From: Strigamia acuminata
Lineage: Eukaryota > Arthropoda > Chilopoda > Geophilomorpha > Linotaeniidae
Assembly: GCA_949358305.1 (NCBI GenBank)
Contig: OX442314.1
Location: forward strand, 66,846,429 to 66,906,428
Length of the DNA: 60,000 nt
Direction of reading: 5' to 3'
The notes under the pieces were generated by a model that worked only from the letters and a program-made list of their open reading frames with translations, searched no databases and was not told where the DNA came from. Of the stretch, positions 51,001-58,475 are shown one piece after another. A program made the translations under genes and the position numbers. Numbering within the stretch: position 1 is the stretch's first letter; each line of letters begins with the position of its first letter.

Positions 51001-51808
51001 CCAGTAGATCACTTGACACGGCAGAATCAAAGTTCAAGCCATTAGGTGGCTGCTCCTCAAAACTACCAATGTCAATGACGTGGTATGCCTTGGCAATCGC
51101 TGTTCCTTTCTGCAGATAAACCGCCTTCTTCGTCGGATTCGCAACTCGCATTATGCCTGATCCATCCTTAAATGTAGTTAGAGTTTTACAGCCAATTACT
51201 CCCAATCTATCAGTCAAATTGGATAATGGCTCTGCAAACAAATCTTCATTAGTTTTATTATTGTTCACTCCAATGAAAAGCATGCATTCGTGCATTGCTG
51301 GAATTTTTATTGATTTAGTAAGTCTGCCAATAAATGTTTGTTCCAGATAATTTCTTGACATTGGAAAAACTTCCGGTTTAAATCCTTCACTTTTTCGCCC
51401 CACAAAGACCTTCCGTCGGTCATAGTCCAACACACACCCTGCTTGTTTGAGGAAAGGATCACCTAGTAAGAGCTCATGACCAAATCCCCGCACTACTAAT
51501 ACCTCCATGCTGTAGTCCAATCTTCCAATGGTGACTGTAATTTTCCCAATTCCTTCAGGAGATATTAAGGAGTTATCAATTACCCTCAGTTTTATGTAAG
51601 GGCAAGGCCGACGAAACAGGTGCACTCTGTCTGCCAGTTCCTCACTTATAATGTTTCTATATCCACCTGAATCCAATACACCTTTAACTTCCAAATCATC
51701 CACTACAACAGGTATTGTTAGCATCTCCTCAGTGGTGTTAATGTCAACTATTTCCAACTTCCTTCTCATTCTTCTTCTTCTCCTTGACTGTCTTTGCGGC
51801 ACTACTAG
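48014..51808 (-). CDS. Ty3/Gypsy pol polyprotein (about 1,264 aa, expressed by -1 frameshift)
   Basis: The frame has no ATG at its beginning; a GTG lies at 51802, and the frame is open back through the frameshift site, so it should be made as a gag-pol fusion entering at codon CTA (51808). Numbering from the GTG: protease with DSGG at 44-47 and LLLGDPFL at 111-118; reverse transcriptase about 310-500 with D400 and YLDD at 462-465; RNase H with D611, E652, D677 and DADALSR; integrase zinc finger H817, H824, C854, C857; integrase core D887, D947, E983 (35 residues between the last two); GPY at 1117-1119; then a charged tail of about 110 residues with no known domain. The sequence around residue 431 (VLGQGLCNSPAAFQ) departs from the usual PFGLxNAP box. 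All catalytic residues are present and no internal stop occurs. Confidence 0.95.
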   Translation of the reverse strand, partial: LVVPQRQSRRRRRMRRKLEIVDINTTEEMLTIPVVVDDLEVKGVLDSGGYRNIISEELADRVHLFRRPCPYIKLRVIDNSLISPEGIGKITVTIGRLDYSMEVLVVRGFGHELLLGDPFLKQAGCVLDYDRRKVFVGRKSEGFKPEVFPMSRNYLEQTFIGRLTKSIKIPAMHECMLFIGVNNNKTNEDLFAEPLSNLTDRLGVIGCKTLTTFKDGSGIMRVANPTKKAVYLQKGTAIAKAYHVIDIGSFEEQPPNGLNFDSAVSSDLLDTNQKEQLKNLLRKNEDRFATSDQDLGRVKVYKHKIDTGDAQPIHLQPYRRSMKEKEVEAEETQKLLEMDVIRESESPWSAPVLLIKRRDGKWRFCVDWRRLNAVTKKMVYPLPRIDDTLDQLSGAKYFSMMDLIQGYFQVEIDEEDKEKTAFTTSSGHYEFNVLGQGLCNSPAAFQKLMNKVLGNLLGKVCIAYLDDLIIFSKTFDQHLVDLDNVFSKLRTANLKVKLSKCTFGTDTIKYLGHVINAKGVSPDPRNLESVAKFPKPTTVKQLQGFLGLCSYYRKFIRGFSDVSKCLVNLTKKEEKYDWGPPHDEAFQKLKTALTTVPVLAHPNFSEPFMISTDASAYGLGVVLKQKINKQEHVVAYASRLLSKAEQNYDTTERECLAIIFGIQKFRPYLYGQKFYVITDHSALQWLKTVRNPNGRLTRWSLQLVDYDYEVIHKSGKKHQDADALSRIPEAVGEEEIIDLPLLLLENLDLPAEQRKDQKLKEYVDALRDIERLSKKKRRSLQQFVLQDEVLFRRKNFLGNERLLLVVPKHLQQDVLHEMHDGLPGAHLGLSKTWKRISTRFHWPRIYAEVRDYVLSCKKCAAAKTDTTPPKGLLQPWTTVTRPFQRVGMDTLGKFPTSKKGNNYVFVMTDYLSRAVCARASPTCTAIAAADALVYEIMVKEGSPREILTDRGTEYRNELMEEVSRLYKSKHKTTSGYHARTNGLTERFNATLAKMLLNYVNEDHTDWDDFLPHLLFSYNTSVHETTGYTPYFLLRGYEADVNVDVNLNLPKKEFTLRTAKFIEAARRISNQRLEQMSAKSKERFDKNRKVVEFEPGEYVYLKKPNRKVGLSEKLLPQYSGPYEIVRRTAPNDYQIVDSTGKKSDIVNVERLKPYKPRKEVSIIMDRNSETEVKAENSNKTKLMESKGIEEVRINTKKALKQSKKPCQERFISDEDQISLKSLFEPEVTSEERSKKLPTEDVADETRDFRSERLRPRARTNYRRFY

Positions 51809-51814
51809 TTTCCC
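51802..51814 (-). promoter_or_regulatory. -1 ribosomal frameshift signal at gag/pol junction
   Basis: On the minus strand the gag frame reads GGA AAC TAG (codons 51813-51805), preceded by G, so GGGAAAC (51814-51808) is a canonical X XXY YYZ slippery heptamer touching the gag stop. After a -1 slip the ribosome continues CTA GTA GTG CCG into pol. A second TAG in the gag frame follows at once. I did not find an obvious downstream stem or pseudoknot; the next 40 nt are purine-rich. Confidence 0.85.
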
Positions 51815-52878
51815 CGGTTCTGTTGTTTTTGATTCCCAGGTGGATTTCTTCCTTGGTTATTACCACTACCGGAATTACCATTAGCAGGACCATTTCCCTG
51901 GTTACTATTATTTTCTTCATTATTCTTATTATTATAACGCCAAGTATCACGCCTCTTCCCACCGCCACCTCTGTTTTGTGACGCACAGCAGGTGCAGTTG
52001 GGCTGATGGAAACATCCGGGTCCAGTTTGCTGCTGCTGAAAATTCTGCCAGTTCTGCGGAGAACTTTGCTGGAATTGCTGCTGCTTCTGCTGGGTTCCTT
52101 GGAAAAATTTTCCTCCTTGACGCTGATTGTTGACTGGGGTAAACCAAGTCCCTTGATGGAAAATTGGAGAGATCGTCTCTTGCAATACGCCATTCTGCAA
52201 AAACATATTCTGTTCTTTTAGAAAGTTGTTTTCTGCTACAAGTTCTGCGAGCGACTTTGGGGCTTCTGCCACTCCAGTCAAATAAGTTGACGGTGCGACG
52301 GTCGCCTTGTCAGCCACAAGTTTCTGTACGAGGGTCAGTAAAGCTGTCGACGGATCTTCCTTCACTCCATGGGCTTCATAAAGCTGAACTCTTTCCATCA
52401 AATCATCCATAGCTGTAGGAAAAACTGTCATCAACCTGTCTTTTATCGGCTGTTTCATAGCCTGATAGACATAGTTGATTTTCTGGGTTTCACTGAGGGC
52501 TGGTCTGGCAAATGAACACAAGTGGAGAACTTTCTTAATAAAGTCAATGGCTGTCCCTTCTTCATGCTTAAGGGCGTGTAGGGTATTGAGGACGTGCTCA
52601 GGCCTACGGCGGAATTTTTTCTGCAATGCTGCTTTCCATTCGTCCCAAGCCCAGCTAGGGTTAGCTTGTAGCTGCTCGACGTACCAGGAGAGCGCATCTT
52701 CCTTCATTACTATCGGCAGATGCTTGGCACGTTCCGTATCCGTAGCAACAATCGCTTCATAACCAACAATCCATTCGTCAATGTTCCCCGTTTTGGTATC
52801 ATAATTGACTGGATTGCGCTTTTGCACTACTAGTCCTTTTAATAGGGTTTCCAACGTTGCAGTTGAACTAGTCGCCAT
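51805..52878 (-). CDS. Ty3/Gypsy gag protein (357 aa)
   Basis: The start is the first ATG of the frame (52878, MATSSTATLE). The frame is open 65 codons further upstream to a GTG at 53073 right after a TGA, with an acidic stretch but no ATG. Residues about 30-170 look like a Retrotrans_gag capsid domain (ALSWYVEQL, WDEWKAALQKKFRR). Then come a probable coiled coil (AELVAENNFLKEQNMFLQ, 211-228), a Gln-rich region (250-285), a lone Cys/His cluster C289, H291, C295, C297, C298, and a Gly/Asn-rich basic tail. No standard CX2CX4HX4C knuckle is present, so RNA binding may rest on the basic tail and the atypical cluster. The ORF ends TAG TAG at the frameshift site. Confidence 0.9.
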   Translation of the reverse strand: MATSSTATLETLLKGLVVQKRNPVNYDTKTGNIDEWIVGYEAIVATDTERAKHLPIVMKEDALSWYVEQLQANPSWAWDEWKAALQKKFRRRPEHVLNTLHALKHEEGTAIDFIKKVLHLCSFARPALSETQKINYVYQAMKQPIKDRLMTVFPTAMDDLMERVQLYEAHGVKEDPSTALLTLVQKLVADKATVAPSTYLTGVAEAPKSLAELVAENNFLKEQNMFLQNGVLQETISPIFHQGTWFTPVNNQRQGGKFFQGTQQKQQQFQQSSPQNWQNFQQQQTGPGCFHQPNCTCCASQNRGGGGKRRDTWRYNNKNNEENNSNQGNGPANGNSGSGNNQGRNPPGNQKQQNRGN

Positions 52879-53368
52879 CTTGACTTCTTCTAGAGGTTCA
52901 CTATCCTCTGGTTCTATCTCACTATCCAAATGTTCATCAGACTTGAATTCTGTTGTTAATGTGTAGTGTCGCTCTCTGTCTTCCGCAATTATACTTGATG
53001 ATTTCTTGCGAAATGTTATATTTGAAGGATCCAGCTTCAATATGGATCCACTCCAACCATAGAAGGCACACACTCACAAAACACAAATTCACCTCACTTG
53101 TGAAACACTAATCACTAAAACACTTTCACCATGCTAAGGAGAAAAGAAAATAATTCATAATATTATTACTTATAACTGTGCATGAGTTAAAATTGTTTTA
53201 AAACTATTTACAATTCTTAAAATTATTCAAAATATTTATAACCTTAAAATGATTTATCATTAAAACTAGGTTTTAATTCTAAAATACTGTTTAATTGTTT
53301 TCAACTAATTAAATATTCAGTAACATGCAAACTCATTTAACATTCATGCTCAGTTTCAACTCAAACAC

Positions 53369-53441
53369 TTAAATATTCAACACTTTTACACAAGATAATT
53401 AAATATTCAACACTTTTTTCACAAGACAATTAAATATTCAT
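53369..53441. repeat. Short tandem repeat (about 31 bp x 2.4) in Gypsy leader
   Basis: Units begin at about 53369, 53399 and 53430 with TTAAATATTCA; the first two continue ACACTTTT and ACAAGA. The third is truncated. Confidence 0.65.
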
Positions 53442-53642
53442 TCCCAATCTCAATTTTCACACCCAAATTGATTTTCACAAGTCTCTTAATTTGCTTTCAA
53501 ATCTGATAATATTATAGGCAATTTGCTTTATCAACCTTACTCATTTTCAGGGACAAATTTTCAACTATTTTACTCAAAATTCCAGATTTTTACTAACATT
53601 TTAGCTCTTAAATAAAGCAATTATACAGGGACTTTCAAATCC

Positions 53643-53654
53643 GCATCTCCACCA
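53643..53654 (-). promoter_or_regulatory. Primer-binding site, tRNA-Ala type
   Basis: Three nt after the end of the 5' LTR the minus strand reads TGGTGGAGATGC, which is complementary to the last 12 nt of animal tRNA-Ala (GCATCTCCACCA). The match stops after 12 nt. Position and match both fit a minus-strand DNA primer site. Confidence 0.75.
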
Positions 53655-53657
53655 CTT

Positions 53658-54201
53658 TGTTACGTGTGGGTTGGGGTGATCCACACACATAACAAATGCT
53701 AATTAATTTAGCAAAGACCTTGAAATCCTTTAGGTGAAATGATTGAGAGAACTGATTTATCATTTAAATAAATCTCTTTTATTCTATGGGATTTATTACA
53801 AACTTAACAAAATCAAATGATAAACATAATCCTTTATTTTACATAAACATAAAGCAAGAAAGCAAGAATGATAATCAAATTATATCTCTATGAATTTGGA
53901 AAGGCGGGGTGGGACCAAGCGCTGTGTGCGCTGGTCCACAGAAGCCTTTACTTACCATGTTAACTGTTTGAGGCTCAGAACATTTCTGCTCTCTCAAACC
54001 CACTTAGCTCACCAGGTAAACTCTGGGTCCACCCCCGCTCTACTTGATTGATTAGTCCAGTTGCCCTGTGCATAATTAACACAGTGACAACTGGTGAGCG
54101 GATTTGGAAACTCCAGTGTGCCTAGTGAGAGCTTTCAGAATTAATTCTCTAAACAGAGCGTTTAGGCCCGCTGTCGTACAGCGAGGTCTGCGCTCGTAAC
54201 A
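53658..54201 (-). repeat. Gypsy 5' LTR (promoter-bearing)
   Basis: 544 bp, partner of 46859-47402. In the direction of transcription it is the upstream LTR. Terminal dinucleotides are TG and CA, with a TGTTACG/CGTAACA inverted repeat. U3/R/U5 boundaries cannot be placed from sequence alone. Confidence 0.93.
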
Positions 54202-54205
54202 CTAT
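54202..54205. repeat. Target-site duplication CTAT, right of the Gypsy element
   Basis: CTAT follows the CGTAACA end of the LTR and continues the interrupted monomer as CTATTCTCCCAAATC; it pairs with 46855-46858. Confidence 0.9.
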
Positions 54206-57200
54206 TCTCCCAAATCATTGGTTGGATGTTTCTAAAACTTACATTGGAGCCTTCTACTAAGGTTTAAACACTATTTCTGAACATTCAGAGACATTGGTCT
54301 TGTGGTGTTTGTGCTAAGTCAACTGTGATGTGAAATAAGCTCAAAATTTTTTTTTCAAAATTTATTGCTTGGGTGTTGCTAAAACTTATATTGAAGGCTT
54401 CTACTAAGGTTTAAACACTATTTCTGAACATTCAGAGACATTGGTCTTGTGGTGTTTGTGCTAAGTCAACTGCGATGTAAAATGAGCTCAAAATTTTTTT
54501 TTCAAAATTTATTGCTTGGGTGTTGCTAAAACTTATATTGAAGGCTTCTACTAAGGTTTAAACACTATTTCTGAACATTCAGAGACATTGGACTTGTGGT
54601 GTTTGTGCTAAGTCAACTGTGATGAGATCAAAAGTCTATTCTCCCAAATCATCGGTTGGATGTTTCTAAAACTTACATTGGAGCCTTCTACTAAGGTTTA
54701 AACACTATTTCTGAACATTCAGAGACATTGGTCTTGTGGTGTTTGTGCTAAGTCAACTGTGATGAGATCAAAAGTCTATTCTCCCAAATCATTGGTTGGA
54801 TGTTTCTAAAACTTACATTGGAGCCTTCTACTAAGGTTTAAACACTATTTCTGAACATTCAGAGACATTGGTCTTGTGGTGTTTGTGCTAAGTCAACTGT
54901 GATGAGATCAAAAGTCTATTCTCCCAAATCATCGGTTGAATGTTTCTAAAACTTACATTGGAGCCTTCTACTAAGGTTTAAACACTATTTCTGAACATTC
55001 AGAGACATTGGTCTTGTGGTGTTTGTGCTAAGTCAACTGTGATGAGATCAAAAGTCTATTCTCCCAAATCATCGGTTGGATGTTTCTAAAACTTACATTG
55101 GAGCCTTCTACTAAGGTTTAAACACTATTTCTGAACATTCAGAGACATTGGTCTTGTGGTGTTTGTGCTAAGTCAACTGCGATGTGAAATAAGCTCAAAA
55201 TTTTTTTTTCAAAATTTATTGCTTGGGTGTTGCTAAAACTTACATTGAAGGCTTCTACTAAGGTTTAAACACTATTTCTGAACATTCAGAGACATTGGTC
55301 TTGTGGTGTTTGTGCTAAGTCAACTGCGATGTGAAATGAGCTCAAAATTTTTTTTTCAAAATTTATTGCTTGGGTGTTGCTAAAACTTATATTGAAGGCT
55401 TCTACTAAGGTTTAAACACTATTTCTGAACATTCAGAGACATTGGACTTGTGGTGTTTGTGCTAAGTCAACTGTGATGAGATCAAAAGTCTATTCTCCCA
55501 AATCATCGGTTGGATGTTTTTAAAACTTACATTGGAGCCTTCTACTAAGGTTTAAACACTATTTCTGAACATTCAGAGACATTGGTCTTGTGGTGAGATC
55601 AAAAGTCTATTCTCCCAAATCATTGGTTGGGTGTTTCTAAAACTTACATTGGAGCCTTCTACTAAGGTTTAAACACTATTTCCGAACATTCAGAGACATT
55701 GGTCTTGTGGTGTTTGTGCTAAGTCAACTGTGATGAGATCAAAAGTCTATTCTCCCAAATCATCGGTTGAATGTTTCTAAAACTTACATTGGAGCCTTCT
55801 ACTAAAGTTTAAACACTATTTCTGAACATTCAGAGACATTGGTCTTGTGGTGTTTGTGCTAAGTCAACTGTGATGAGATCAAAAGTCTATTCTCCCAAAT
55901 CATTGGTTGGATGTTTCTAAAACTTACATTGGAGCCTTCTACTAAGGTTTAAACACTATTTCTGAACATTCAGAGACATTGGTCTTGTGGTGTTTGTGCT
56001 AAGTCAACTGTGAAGTGAAATAAGCTCAAAATTTTTTTTTCAAAATTTATTGCTTGGGTGTTGCTAAAACTTATATTGAAGGCTTCTACTAAGGTTTAAA
56101 CACTATTTCTGAACATTCAGAGACATTGGTCTTGTGGTGTTTGTGCTAAGTCAACTGCAATGTAAAATGAGCTCAAAATTTTTTTTTTTTTATTGCTTGG
56201 GTGTTGCTAAAACTTATATTGAAGGCTTCTACTAAGGTTTAAACACTATTTCTGAACATTCAGAGACATTGGACTTGTGGTGTTTGTGCTAAGTCAACTG
56301 TGATGAGATCAAAAGTCTATTCTCCCAAATCATCGGTTGGATGTTTCTAAAACTTACATTGGAGCCTTCTACTAAGGTTTAAACACCATTTCTGAACATT
56401 CAGAGACATTGGTCTTGTGGTGTTTGTGCTAACTCAACTGTGATGAGATCAAAAGTCTATTCTCCCAAATCATTGGTTGGATGTTTCTAAAACTTACATT
56501 GGAGCCTTCTACTAAGGTTTAAACACTATTTCTGAACATTCAGAGACATTGGTCTTGTGGTGTTTGTGCTAAGTCAACTGTGATGAGATCAAAAGTCTAT
56601 TCTCCCAAATCATCGGTTGAATGTTTCTAAAACTTACATTGGAGCCTTCTACTAAGGTTTAAACACTATTTCTGAACATTCAGAGACATTGGTCTTGTGG
56701 TGTTTGTGCTAAGTCAACTGTGATGAGATCAAAAGTCTATTCTCCCAAATCATCAGTTGGATGTTTCTAAAACTTACATTGGAGCCTTCTACTAAGGTTT
56801 AAACACTATTTCTGAACATTCAGAGACATTGGTCTTGTGGTGTTTGTGCTAAGTCAACTGCGATGTGAAATAAGCTCAAAATTTTTTTTTCAAAATTTAT
56901 TGCTTGGGTGTTGCTAAAACTTACATTGAAGGCTTCTACTAAGGTTTAAACACTATTTCTAAACATTCAGAGACATTGGTCTTGTGGTGTTTGTGCTAAG
57001 TCAACTGCGATGTAAAATGAGCTCAAAATTTTTTTTTCAAAATTTATTGCTTGGGTGTTGCTAAAACTTATATTGAAGGCTTCTACTAAGGTTTAAACAC
57101 TATTTCTGAACATTCAGAGACATTGGACTTGTGGTGTTTGTGCTAAGTCAACTGTGATGAGATCAAAAGTCTATTCTCCCAAATCATCGGTTGGATGTTT

Positions 57201-57567
57201 CTAAAACTTACATTGGAGCCTTCTACTAAAGTTTAAACACTATTTCTGAACATTCAGAGACATTGGTCTTGTGGTGTTTGTGCTAAGTCAACTGTGATGA
57301 GATCAAAAGTCTATTCTCCCAAATCATTGGTTGGATGTTTCTAAAACTTACATTGGAGCCTTCTACTAAGGTTTAAACACTATTTCTGAACATTCAGAGA
57401 CATTGGTCTTGTGGTGTTTGTGCTAAGTCAACTGTGATGAGATCAAAAGTCTATTCTCCCAAATCATTGGTTGGTGTTTCTAAAACTTACATTGGAGCCT
57501 TCTACTAAGGTTTAAACACTATTTCTGAACATTCAGAGACATTGGTCTTGTGGTGTTTGTGCTAAGT
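54202..57567. repeat. Satellite array, block 4
   Basis: About 3.4 kb of the same satellite, resuming in the monomer cut by the Gypsy element. It holds more singleton changes than the other blocks: GAAGTGAAATAAG near 56010, a lost CAAAATT after an extended T run near 56180, AACACCATTTC near 56380, CTAACTCAAC near 56430, and a missing base in GGTTGGTGTTTC near 57470. This is what is expected at the less homogenised edge of an array. It stops at GCTAAGT (57567). Confidence 0.95.
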
Positions 57568-58475
57568 TGTTGCTAGCAACCGCGATGGATTTAATTTTAG
57601 CTGTTTTATCTTACCGAAATGATTTGTTTCTTCTCGTAAGTCGTTATTCGATCGCCTCTTCTCTTGGGATAATGATTGCTTGTTTAACGTTTTGTAGCTG
57701 CGTGTTTAGTGTTTTAGCAAGGTTTCAGGTCTTAAAAAGCCTTGATTTGTGTCCAGCACACTTTCTCGTTGTTTAGTTCTGACCGTTTCGTTGTCGTGTT
57801 TGCTGCACCACGGTGTAGGCAAGTCGGTGACGCGTTATCGGTCACTTCCGGTTTGGGTTTTTTAGTTGTCTGGTTAGGATTCGGATATGATTTATGTTTT
57901 ATATAGTTTAAGTTCTTACACTAAGCTTGTATTAGTTGTTAGTACGTTCAATGCTGACATTTACTGATTTTGTTAGCATTAAGTTGAGTTTTGGCCTTGC
58001 CTCCTGCGTGAGACATCTAGTGGCAAGGAGACGAAGTCTGTATTTTTCAGTAAGTGTTGTTTTACAAGTTTTTATTCGGATTCGATTGTTCACGAGATGT
58101 TCTGCTCGTGAACTATTTACAGTTACATTGTTTAAGTGAGTTTATGTTGACATTTTGAAGTAAAGACATCGTTTGCTTTTAATGTCCCGTTTTGTTTTCG
58201 TTTGAGCTGGCCGCGCGCGCGCTATTTGATGTTCGATCGCAAATAGGCCTCGCCATGCCAGCAGTGTTTTCCCTTGAGCGTGAGCTCTTTTACAAGCAGG
58301 TCAGCCACGTTCAGGCCATTAGAGTGGCCAAGTTGATGTCAGGCGCGAACGTCAAGATCACGAAACGATCCGTCTCGTCGTTCGTTGATCTCGAGGACGG
58401 TTTGGGCGGGCCGCGCCGACATTTCTCCCGCCTTCCGGCGCCTTCTTTCACGGTTTTCTGGTGGCGCCGGAAACA
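57568..58475 (+). repeat. Putative 5' LTR of the second BEL/Pao-like element (908 bp)
   Basis: It starts TGTTGCTAGCAACCGCG and ends GCCGGAAACA just before the primer site. It is not similar in sequence to the LTR at 19060. No AATAAA is visible on the plus strand. The start is fixed by the satellite break; the end is inferred from the primer site, since the partner LTR is outside the window. Open frames within it (for example from 58192) start at non-ATG codons or run across the LTR end and match nothing I know. Confidence 0.6.
57569..57580. promoter_or_regulatory. Perfect palindrome GTTGCTAGCAAC at LTR tip
   Basis: Self-complementary 12-mer covering positions 2-13 of the putative LTR. It resembles the RFX X-box (GTTGCCATGGCAAC) with a shortened centre. 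A related GTTGCTTAGCAAC is at 59952-59964. It could instead be part of the integrase-recognised LTR end. Confidence 0.35.

Larger units (their letters stand above)
52879..53657 (-). other. Gypsy 5' leader
   Basis: About 780 bp of AT-rich sequence between the 5' LTR and the gag ATG, with the primer site at the LTR end. Nearest gag is the 65-codon ATG-less extension of the gag frame. Around 53369-53441 there is a short tandem repeat of about 31 bp built on TTAAATATTCAACACTTTT and ACACAAGA (two copies and a partial third). Confidence 0.7.
46859..54201 (-). mobile_element. Complete Ty3/Gypsy LTR retrotransposon (7,343 bp)
   Basis: Bounded by CTAT target duplications and two 544-bp LTRs (TGTTACG...CGTAACA). 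Reading on the minus strand: 5' LTR, tRNA-Ala-type primer site, AT-rich leader, gag, -1 frameshift signal, pol (protease, reverse transcriptase, RNase H, integrase), a small downstream ORF, polypurine tract, 3' LTR. The integrase lies after RNase H and has DD35E spacing with a GPY motif, placing it in Ty3/Gypsy. All parts look intact and the LTRs appear identical, so this may be an active or recently active copy. Finer lineage assignment needs a tree. Confidence 0.96.

Noticed and set aside
51744-52193. 149-aa minus-strand ORF overlapping the gag 3' end and the frameshift site
   Set aside because: It is in the third frame; Ser/Lys/Ile-rich by composition, and both gag and pol, in the other two frames, have clear homology.
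46859-54201. Endogenous retrovirus with envelope
   Set aside because: Only a 65-aa ORF lacking signal peptide and membrane segment lies after pol, so there is no envelope gene.
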